IMG/VR virus record: IMGVR_UViG_3300027917_000086
Span: 1-40,079 of that record
DNA: 40,079 nucleotides
Strand: one strand, 5' to 3'
Source of the DNA: a virus
Below are positions 28,580-36,500 of this stretch, piece by piece. Position 1 is the first letter of the stretch. Each line of letters starts with the position of its first letter. The position numbers and the translations under genes are program-made. The notes beneath the pieces were generated by a model that worked only from the letters and a program-made list of their open reading frames with translations, was not told the origin of the DNA and searched no databases.

Positions 28580-29050
28580 ATGGCTTTAAAACCAGATCGT
28601 GATTTTTTTGAAGATACTGATATTATGAATTATTGGATTAACGATGGTACGCAAGACACCAAAGAGAAGGGTGGTGTAGCTAGCGTTGTTTCGTCCGGTT
28701 CTGGTGTTGCAATGGATGCAAGCGGTAATGTTGTATCATATGTTGCTGATCCATCTGGTGCAATACCGAAGGGTGTATTACTACAAGATATTAATCCTCC
28801 CCTTAGTGCTACTCGTGATTTCCGTAATTACGATAAGGTGGAGGCTCGTCCAGGAGATAAGGTAACTCTCGTCCGTAAAGGATGGCTAGTTACTGATCAA
28901 GTTAGTGGCACAATTGTTGTTGGTGGTGCTGCATATTTGGGGGCTAGCGGTTTAATTAGTCCTTGGCAGGCGACTGGCGCTGCACAGGTTGGTCGTTTTG
29001 AGACAACTGTAGATGCAAATGGTTTTGCAAGGGTATATATTGATATTTAA
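28580..29050 (+). CDS. Head decoration-like protein, 156 aa
   Basis: Directly after the scaffold with a GGGGGTG site upstream and followed by the capsid gene. Residues 30-156 are Gly/Val/Ser-rich and beta-like, with Tyr-Asp-Lys-Val-Glu-Ala-Arg-Pro-Gly-Asp-Lys-Val-Thr-Leu-Val-Arg-Lys-Gly, the beta-roll rhythm of small capsid-stabilising proteins (DUF2190/lambda gpD-type position). Family match not certain; position is the main evidence. Confidence 0.65.
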   Translation: MALKPDRDFFEDTDIMNYWINDGTQDTKEKGGVASVVSSGSGVAMDASGNVVSYVADPSGAIPKGVLLQDINPPLSATRDFRNYDKVEARPGDKVTLVRKGWLVTDQVSGTIVVGGAAYLGASGLISPWQATGAAQVGRFETTVDANGFARVYIDI

Positions 29051-29064
29051 GGGGGTGAGTGAGA

Positions 29065-30120
29065 ATGAAGCGTAAGAAAGAAGTAAGAAAACCAACTCAA
29101 GATCAAATTGATCTTCTAAAACGAACTGGTTCAGCTAATAAAAATGAAGCTATGGAAGCGTTGCGAGCACTCGCCCAAGCCTTGCAGGTTCCTCTAAGAT
29201 CTGCATTACTAAATGGTGACATACTCAACGGTATCTACACACCAGAAGTACTTGAGGGTGGCGCTACGGCAGAATATCCAATTGACTTTTTCACTGCTGA
29301 TAATGTTGATGATTTTATTGCTTGGACGATTCCAAGCCAGGGGGCAATTCCGCAGAGAGAAGTGGCTGGAGATGCTGTTACAGTTGATACATATGAGATT
29401 ACCAATAGTATCGACTGGCCTTTAAGATATGCTCGTGATGCACGATGGAATATTGTGGCTCGTGCAATGGAAGTACTAGAAGCTGGTTTTGTTCGTAAGC
29501 TTAATACTGATGGTTGGTCAGCTATTATAGCTGCTGCTGCTGGTAGAACTGATTATGCTGGTGGAGCGCCAATGGTTTATGATGCTAACGCTACTGCTGG
29601 TCAGTTTACAAAACGATTGATTAGTCTTATGAAGACCATTATGACTCGTTTGGCCGGTGGTAACTCAGCGACACAGAGTCGTGGCCAACTTACCGATCTT
29701 TATGTTAGCCCTGAAGCTCTTGAAGATATTCGCGCATGGGATGAGGCCAACGATGGTGTAGATCCTATTACATTAAGAGAAATTTTCTTGGCTAATGATG
29801 GCATCGGTAATGACACTGCTACTTCACCACTTGCTGGATTCTATGGTGTCAGAATTCATTCTTTGACAGAGCTTGGTGTTGGTCAGGAATTCCAAAACTT
29901 TTTCGCAACACTTGGTGTTTCAATGGGCGCTAGTGACGAGGAAATTGTTGTTGGTCTTGACCTACAAGAAAATGATTCCTTTGTTATGCCAGTCAAAGAA
30001 CAACTAGTAGTACATGAGGATGATACATTGCACCGCAGGCGCAAAGGCGGATTTTATGGCTGGCAGGATCAGGGTTTTGGTGTTCTCGACAGCCGTAGAG
30101 CGATTTTAGGCAGCTTCTAG
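29065..30120 (+). CDS. Major capsid protein, HK97 fold, 351 aa
   Basis: ATG 29065 has GGGGG nine nucleotides upstream (a GTG at 29059 is possible). Position after scaffold and decoration, length 351, Gly/Ala-rich regular composition and the series Asp-Leu-Tyr-Val-Ser-Pro-Glu-Ala (near residue 212) and Tyr-Gly-Val-Arg-Ile-His-Ser-Leu-Thr-Glu (near 259) fit an HK97-type shell protein: the P-domain helix, the A-domain and late strands. GC is higher than in neighbours, as expected of a highly expressed gene. A terminator follows. Confidence 0.83.
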   Translation: MKRKKEVRKPTQDQIDLLKRTGSANKNEAMEALRALAQALQVPLRSALLNGDILNGIYTPEVLEGGATAEYPIDFFTADNVDDFIAWTIPSQGAIPQREVAGDAVTVDTYEITNSIDWPLRYARDARWNIVARAMEVLEAGFVRKLNTDGWSAIIAAAAGRTDYAGGAPMVYDANATAGQFTKRLISLMKTIMTRLAGGNSATQSRGQLTDLYVSPEALEDIRAWDEANDGVDPITLREIFLANDGIGNDTATSPLAGFYGVRIHSLTELGVGQEFQNFFATLGVSMGASDEEIVVGLDLQENDSFVMPVKEQLVVHEDDTLHRRRKGGFYGWQDQGFGVLDSRRAILGSF

Positions 30121-30144
30121 GGTCATTTTAATAATATGGAGATT

Positions 30145-30173
30145 GGTCAGAAAATTTTCTGGCCTTTCTCTTT
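30145..30173 (+). terminator. Terminator after the major capsid gene
   Basis: GGTCAGAA, AATT, TTCTGGCC (30145-30164, one G-T pair) followed by TTTCTCTTT. An outer inverted repeat, GGTCATTTTAA (30121-30131) and TTAAAATGATC (30182-30192), encloses it. Confidence 0.6.
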
Positions 30174-30212
30174 AATGTATTTTAAAATGATCATATATGC
30201 TTTAGGAGATTA

Positions 30213-31484
30213 TTGATGGATAGAAAAACTGTAAAAATAGATATGAATCAAGCCATAAAGCTTTATAGGGACGAAAAATTGCCTTCTACAAAAGTGGCAA
30301 AAATTATGGGATGTTCTATAGCAACATTAATTTCAAGATTGAGAGAATATGGAATTAATATTAGAAAGAATGGTTATTGGAACAAAAAAGTAGATTTTGA
30401 AATAATCAAATATGAATATGAAACATTAAAAATGTCAACAACTGCAATAGCCCAAAAACATAACATGAGCCCCGTTTCGGTGTGGGAAAGATTAAATGGG
30501 GGTGGTGTTAAATTAAGAGATCAAAAGGAAGAGGCTGGTAAAAATAACAGAAAAATTCCCAAATTAGAATATCCAAAAATTTGTCAAAGATATTTAGATA
30601 ATCTGACAGAAAGTTGTGGCGACATTGCTAAAGATTATGGGGTCCACAAAAGTACTATTTCGAACATTTTAAAGAAGTGTGGAATTGAATTAAAATCTGG
30701 TGGACCACGTTCTGGGAATTGGAAGGGTGGCATAACACCACTTTATTATAAAATTCGCAATTGTGAAAAAGATGATTTTTGGCGACGAGCCTGCATGGAA
30801 CGTGATGATTATAAATGTTGCATTAGTGGTGAAACAAATAAATTGCAGGTCCATCATTATCCTAAAACATTCTCTAAATTATTTGATGAATTTTTAAAAT
30901 TACATAAAGATCTTGATCCCATCAAAGATTGTGATAAATTGTTTGGCTTAGCTCAAAATCACGAACCGTTTTGGGATATTAATAATGGAATGACCGTATC
31001 AGAATCAACACACAAACGTCTACATACTAAAAATGGTATTAGCGACGAGGAATTAATTGAATTGCATGACAAGGGATGGTCGTGCGAACGCATCTCAAGA
31101 CATTTTGGAAAATCGCCATCTTTTACGCGTGCTCGTTTTTTAGCAATCAAGAAAAAACGTAGAGATAATAGTTTTTATAATAAACAACGTTATCATATAG
31201 ACGATCAAATCAAACGAAATGTTCTGGAGGCGTATATTAAGGGTGAAAAAACCAGAACAATTTGTTCCATCTATAAAATCTCACATAATGCCCTATATAG
31301 AATTTTAAAAGAAAATAATATTAACCCTGGAAATCGTCGTAGATCGACCAAAAGTGATGCCAGACAACAAAGTGAACGAGTAACTGAATTACACAATAAG
31401 GGCGTTACAATTGATGAATTAAAAAGGATTTATAATGTGAGCGATACAACGATTCGTAATATTTTAAAAGAAACAAGTAAGTAA
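30213..31484 (+). CDS. Free-standing HNH homing endonuclease with repeated HTH domains, 423 aa
   Basis: AGGAG seven nucleotides before ATG. Three HTH units fill residues 1-165 (each with Ala-Ile/Lys-Leu-Tyr/Tyr-Glu, a turn and Ser-Val/Thr-Ile). The HNH region near 195-280 has Cys-Cys-Ile-Ser-Gly-Glu, Leu-Gln-Val-His-His-Tyr-Pro, Asp-Ile-Asn-Asn-Gly and His-Lys-Arg-Leu-His. More HTH units follow (residues 275-420). This is a selfish gene that cuts phage DNA lacking it and spreads by repair. Inserted between capsid and structural genes, with terminators on both sides. Confidence 0.8.
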   Translation: MMDRKTVKIDMNQAIKLYRDEKLPSTKVAKIMGCSIATLISRLREYGINIRKNGYWNKKVDFEIIKYEYETLKMSTTAIAQKHNMSPVSVWERLNGGGVKLRDQKEEAGKNNRKIPKLEYPKICQRYLDNLTESCGDIAKDYGVHKSTISNILKKCGIELKSGGPRSGNWKGGITPLYYKIRNCEKDDFWRRACMERDDYKCCISGETNKLQVHHYPKTFSKLFDEFLKLHKDLDPIKDCDKLFGLAQNHEPFWDINNGMTVSESTHKRLHTKNGISDEELIELHDKGWSCERISRHFGKSPSFTRARFLAIKKKRRDNSFYNKQRYHIDDQIKRNVLEAYIKGEKTRTICSIYKISHNALYRILKENNINPGNRRRSTKSDARQQSERVTELHNKGVTIDELKRIYNVSDTTIRNILKETSK

Positions 31485-31503
31485 TCCTCCCCATTTCGTC
31501 TAT

Positions 31504-31537
31504 CGCCGCCATTTACCAATAAATGACGGCGTTTTTT
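31504..31537 (+). terminator. Strong intrinsic terminator after the endonuclease
   Basis: CGCCGCCATTTA, CCAA, TAAATGACGGCG (one mismatch) then six T. It separates the endonuclease from the next promoter. Confidence 0.85.
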
Positions 31538-31548
31538 CATTTCATTTG

Positions 31549-31558
31549 GTGTATAAAT
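31549..31558 (+). promoter_or_regulatory. Late-type promoter box GGTGTATAAA
   Basis: TATAAA at 31552-31557, ten nucleotides before the ATG at 31568 and 12 nt beyond the terminator. One of four similar boxes. Confidence 0.55.
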
Positions 31559-31567
31559 CCATAGCTT

Positions 31568-32203
31568 ATGAAAGGTCTTTTGTCAACAGAAAAGATGGGC
31601 AAACTATATATAGAGGGGTGTAGTTGCGCCGATATAGCAGATATAGATGGTAGGAGTGAAGCGACAATATATCATCTATTAAAAAATGATAAAAATGTTA
31701 CTATTAGAAGCAGGTCTGAGGCCAATCATTTATTTCCAGACATTATTTTAATACATTTATATAATTTGGGATTATCATGTTGTCAGATGAGTCAAATATT
31801 AAATGTACATCCCACAACTATTATTAAAAGATTTAAAACTCTTAATTTTCCCATTAGATCAAAAGAAATGGCCGCTAAATTACACTATGATAATAGCGAA
31901 TTTTTATCTATCCAACAACATCCAGATTTGTTTAAAAAAGAATATCCGATTACAGATCATTTCCCGGTTTTGTTGGGAAAATTTAATAGCACGACAAAAA
32001 AGGTCACTATTTCTGTCTGGCAAGATTCTATACAAAATTGTTTGAATTTAATATCAAACAATTGTTATCGTATTTTGGGAACCCCAATGTGGGGATGGTC
32101 TTTATCTGATGCTGTTTTTTATCATTCTGATAAAGACTTACACTATGAAATGAAAGATGAAAACAACTGTGTTTTTTGTGGTTTTTTGTTAAGTAGGGGG
32201 TAA
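31568..32203 (+). CDS. HTH-domain protein, possibly a decayed homing-endonuclease relative, 211 aa
   Basis: No SD; the start is 10 nt past a promoter box. Two HTH units (residues 10-45 and 60-95) resemble those of the neighbouring endonuclease (Ile-Ala-Asp-Ile-Asp-Gly ... Ala-Thr-Ile-Tyr; Met-Ser-Gln-Ile-Leu-Asn-Val ... Thr-Thr-Ile-Ile-Lys). The C-terminal half lacks an HNH motif but ends in a Cys pair (Cys-Val-Phe-Cys). Either a DNA-binding regulator or a remnant that lost its nuclease domain. Confidence 0.65.
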   Translation: MKGLLSTEKMGKLYIEGCSCADIADIDGRSEATIYHLLKNDKNVTIRSRSEANHLFPDIILIHLYNLGLSCCQMSQILNVHPTTIIKRFKTLNFPIRSKEMAAKLHYDNSEFLSIQQHPDLFKKEYPITDHFPVLLGKFNSTTKKVTISVWQDSIQNCLNLISNNCYRILGTPMWGWSLSDAVFYHSDKDLHYEMKDENNCVFCGFLLSRG

Positions 32204-32207
32204 GAAA

Positions 32208-32564
32208 ATGGCTTCTGGCGTAATAGATATTTTTGATTATTTCCCAAGCGCTCCAGCTTTTATTACTACAAATTTACCAGATGCGAGCGGCGGGGTTAAT
32301 ATTGAATTGTGGTCTGGAAGTGGTCTATCTGTTACTGGTTTTGCTAGTGGATGTGCCGCTATTGGAGATACTGGTTATTATACTTGGTCTACTGGGAATA
32401 TTAAATCTCTATCGGCAGTACAAAAGCAATACCATTGGAGAATGACCTCTGTTAGTGGTGTTGATGTCCAGCAAGGCGATTTTATTTTGAGATCCGTAGA
32501 GGGTAAAAGCGGTATGATGCCACCAGCCAATGATTTAAGTGATGTCTTAGTGGCTCAAAGTTAA
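32208..32564 (+). CDS. Probable virion structural protein, 118 aa
   Basis: GGGGGT upstream of ATG. Beta-rich, with many Ser, Gly and Thr and Tyr-Tyr-Thr-Trp-Ser-Thr-Gly near residue 62, similar to small tail or head-tail proteins. Not recognised specifically. First gene after the mobile/HTH pair, resuming the structural run. Confidence 0.6.
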   Translation: MASGVIDIFDYFPSAPAFITTNLPDASGGVNIELWSGSGLSVTGFASGCAAIGDTGYYTWSTGNIKSLSAVQKQYHWRMTSVSGVDVQQGDFILRSVEGKSGMMPPANDLSDVLVAQS

Positions 32565-32580
32565 TTTGGGGGTGGTTTAT

Positions 32581-33132
32581 GTGTCTTGGCAATATGATCT
32601 TACGATCATGGTGCGTGTTCTTATCAATGATATGGCCACTCCGCAAAGATATACAGATTCGTATATTGAACAAGTCTTGGTTACAGCAGGCATCTTAATA
32701 AACAATGAAATAGATCTGTCACAATCATATACATTTGATGTGAGTGGTGTAACTATTTCTCCAGATCCAGTAATAACAAAAGATATAGTTTTTCAAGCGT
32801 TGGCGCCGTTAAAGTCTGCTTGTATTTTGAATCAAGGAGATTTTCAGAAAGCAACACTACAGGGTATTAAAGTTAGGGACGGAGATAGTGCTATTGATAC
32901 AAGTGTTAGTTTTCGTGGATATCGAGATATTTTAGAATATGGCGCATGCGCATCTTATGAGAAAATTAAAGAGGATATTCAATCAGGAAAGGCTGATGGT
33001 AAAAATGCTGGTGACTTTGGGACAGCAGTTTTCAGCCCATATCGAGAACCGAATGTACAAGGCGTTAATGACGTTTCTACTTTTTTTGACACATTTGCAT
33101 CGACCATATTGATACCGCGTATGGACAGATAG
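32581..33132 (+). CDS. Probable head-tail connector protein, 183 aa
   Basis: GTG 32581 with GGGGGTGG five nucleotides upstream; the frame to the left is short and lacks an SD. The order capsid, small protein, this protein and its composition (an N-terminal helical domain with Tyr-Thr-Asp-Ser-Tyr-Ile-Glu-Gln-Val-Leu, mixed later part) fit a connector/adaptor of the gp6/gp15 type. The assignment is positional. Confidence 0.6.
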   Translation: MSWQYDLTIMVRVLINDMATPQRYTDSYIEQVLVTAGILINNEIDLSQSYTFDVSGVTISPDPVITKDIVFQALAPLKSACILNQGDFQKATLQGIKVRDGDSAIDTSVSFRGYRDILEYGACASYEKIKEDIQSGKADGKNAGDFGTAVFSPYREPNVQGVNDVSTFFDTFASTILIPRMDR

Positions 33133-33141
33133 GTATTATAA

Positions 33142-33327
33142 ATGGCTAGTGGTGATACTCTTTTAATTTTAACAGCACATAATGTTGCGCCACTAGCTAT
33201 TGGCGAAGTATCATATGGTACGGATATGGACAATATTTTAAGAATTCGAAGAGAAACTCCTAATAATACTAACGACACAATGTCTGGTGATGCGGAATTA
33301 AATGCCATTTATATCAAGGAAACTTGA
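33142..33327 (+). CDS. Hypothetical protein, 61 aa
   Basis: Ten nucleotides after the previous gene with a modest AGG site. Small, polar, with Thr/Asn-rich centre (residues 38-48). Perhaps a tail-region accessory protein. Not recognised. Confidence 0.55.
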   Translation: MASGDTLLILTAHNVAPLAIGEVSYGTDMDNILRIRRETPNNTNDTMSGDAELNAIYIKET

Positions 33328-33342
33328 TTTTTGGGGGTATAA

Positions 33343-33597
33343 GTGGCCTTTGACCTAAATGGTTCAAGTCAATTTGGTCATATCAATGCTGTGTCAATAA
33401 GCGGTGCGCCTATTACAATATTCGCTTGGTTTAGCACCAATGTTGAATTAGTTGGTAAGACTATGTTATATTTGACCGATTCTAATGATAATGTTCATTA
33501 TATTTGTTTATTTGCTACCAGCCATAATAGAATTTATTGGATAGATGGGAATGGCAAAGAATCGAAACTCTTATCGATAATTAGAGGTAATCGATGA
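33343..33597 (+). CDS. Truncated LamG/concanavalin-like protein, 84 aa
   Basis: GTG 33343 with GGGGG seven nucleotides upstream. The sequence Phe-Asp-Leu-Asn-Gly-Ser-Ser-Gln-Phe, Ile-Thr-Ile-Phe-Ala-Trp-Phe-Ser and Ile-Tyr-Trp-Ile-Asp-Gly matches the start of LamG-type jelly rolls, which usually continue for another 80 or more residues. Here it stops and the giant gene begins in a 4 nt ATGA overlap, so the domain is cut short or completed by another chain. Confidence 0.6.
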   Translation: MAFDLNGSSQFGHINAVSISGAPITIFAWFSTNVELVGKTMLYLTDSNDNVHYICLFATSHNRIYWIDGNGKESKLLSIIRGNR

Positions 33598-36500
33598 CTG
33601 CTTATAGTGGCGTTTTACATTCTGATGCATCTGATTTGGCTCCATTTGTAAATGAGAATCGGAGTATCAAACAGGCCACGACCAGTGATTCTTTAACCGC
33701 TTCACTTACCGGTAACGAAGTACAATATTGGGGGTTCATCACCGAATCTGGTGTGCCGAATAATGCATGGTGGGAACAAGGTGGTTCTTGGACCGTTGAA
33801 TATGAATATTCAGTTGGTAACCATAAAATGGAGGGTAGACTTAGGGCGGTACGAATAGATAATAATGGCACTATTTTACAAAATGGAGATTGGTCAACAT
33901 CTTTTGTATTGAATATCAATACAGATGTTTCAGTGCCAAACCCCAATTGGGATCGTGATGATGAGGACGCCAATAATAGGCTTGCGGTTGAACTTGAGAT
34001 TACCAACACGGCCAGTAATGCGCAATCATGTTCATTTTATGTGAACACTACCACAGCCGAAGTAATTACTAATATTTCTTCAGGCTTGGTTTGGACAGAA
34101 GTAAATGATAATATTGATTTATTTATTAATGGAGAAGTTGTTGGCACACCGATTAATGACAATATAGATTTATATATATTGGCACCAATTAGTGGCGATA
34201 TTAAATTATATATTATTGGTCATGAAAAAATAAAGAGCGGTAGAATATTTTGGGCTGGCGGCGCAACTGATAAAGTTGGATATATCAATTTTGTTGGTGC
34301 TAATGAACAAATTATTCTAACAAGTGGTGTCGGTCTTGGTTTTACATCTATTGCGATTGATCCATTCGGTGAAAGAGTTTTCTTTGGTGATACAGTAAGT
34401 AATGTTATTAATCGAATTGATTTCGACGGTTCCAATCTAACAGGAATTATCGACGACGTTGATGCCTGGGGCATAGATATTGATCCCAGAAATCAAAAAA
34501 TTTATTTTACCGACGCTGATCCAGTTACTTCTGATTATATCAAGAAAGCCAATTTTGACGGTTCCAATATTGAAATTCTTGTCAGTGGATTACCAAATAG
34601 CACAATTGGCATCGCATTAGATTTGATCAACAATAAAATTTATTGGAGTATTGGTATTGGAGATTTAATACAACAATCCGATATCGATGGGTCCAATGTG
34701 ACAACAATAGCTTCTGGCGCCGATGGTGTAAATTCTCCTAATGGCATAGACATAGATTATCACAATTCAAAACTTTATTGGATTAATCAAGGCGGCACTT
34801 ATTCGACTATTCAAAAATCCAATTTAGATGGTTCGGATATAGAAACTATTCTAACAGATTCCAGTGATAAATTAAGAAAAATTGTAATCGATCCCATCGA
34901 TAATTTTTTCTATTTTACAAATGTCGGCATAGCAGAGCAAAGGGGTATTTATCGAGCAAATCTGGATGGCACCAATCCAACGAGGTTAATAGATACAATA
35001 GGGTATGATGCTATTGCAATTTCATTAACTCCCCTTTCACTATTCATCTTTGGTAGCGGCGCACCTCCGATTACAGACGAAATTCCATTATTTGCCAATG
35101 GCCACCAATTAATTAATAAAAACATAGATCTTTTCATTGTCGGTAGCGAAATCAATAATAATGATATCTATCTATACATTAATAATTATGGTATGATTAC
35201 CGATGATATAGATTTATATATTGAAGGAATGAAATCTATCGACAATAATGTTGATTTATTCACTGAGGGTAGCCAAAAAATTTCGCTTAAAAGGATTTTC
35301 TGGTCAGAAAGTGATACTAATAAAGAAATTCGATCAGTTTCTACTGTTGGTGATGATAGCACATTATTAATCGATGATAGTAATTATACAAAATATAAGA
35401 TTGGTATTGACACTATTAATAAAAGATTATGTTGGTGTGATTTAGTATGGAATAATCTAAAAGTTGTAAATCTAGATGGGTCTAATTCTGGTGTAATTGT
35501 TCCATCTAGTGGGATAACCACTTTAACTGATTGTTATATTGATAACTCTCATGGAAAAATATATCTAGCTGATAGATTAGGCAATAAAATTCATAGAACC
35601 AATTTGGACGGATCTGATATAGAGACTATAGCAGATAGTTCAAGTGGAGTTAGTTTGCCAAGAAGTTTGGCTGTTGACACAGCCTTGGGGAAAGTTTATT
35701 GGACCAATGATGCAATAATCTATAGATCAAATTTAGATGGTAGTGATGTTGAAAGTGTTTATTCTCCAGGCGTGGGTTCACTAGACGCTTTTGGTCTTGA
35801 TATCATCAATCAGAAAATTTATTTTGCTGCTAACAATAATAAGATAATCTATCGAGTAGATTACGATGGTTCCAATTTTCAAACCATATTTACTGCGACC
35901 AACACAACCATTAAGGACATATGTATTGATCCAAATGAGGGATTCGTATACTGTATTAACGACACTGTCACTACGGATTATATCATAAGATTTGGCCTCA
36001 ATGGAGAAAATCCCATATTTTTTGTTGATATTGGCGCTGCTTCTAATCCAAAGGGGATAATCGCCGATATAATACCCATTTCATTATATATTGATGGCAC
36101 TAGCGTTCCTCCAGTAACAGATGAGATTACTTTGTTTACCAGTGGCTTTATTACTTCAACTTTGATTTCTGATAATATTTCTCTCTTTGTGTGTGGACAC
36201 CAATCAATCAATAATAGCATAGATTTGTTTATACACGGTTACCAATCCATTAATAATAATATAGAATTAGCAATTACTGGTCATAATACTATTAATAATA
36301 ACATAGAATTGCTCATTGGCGGGCTAGGAACTGCTACTGATAATATCACACTATTTATAGAGGGTTATGAACCATATAGTAATAATATTGCACTATTTGT
36401 TTATGGGCAAGAAGAAGAAACTGGCGCACCAACTCTGTTTATACGTGGTTATCAACCAATCAATAACAATATAGATTTGGTCATAATTGGTCATCAAAGT

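Noticed and set aside
31568-32203. Second active HNH endonuclease
   Set aside because: The HTH units match but no His-Asn-His core is visible, only a terminal Cys pair.
33602-36220. Leftward frames opposite the giant gene
   Set aside because: Antisense shadows of a repetitive gene, without ribosome sites.
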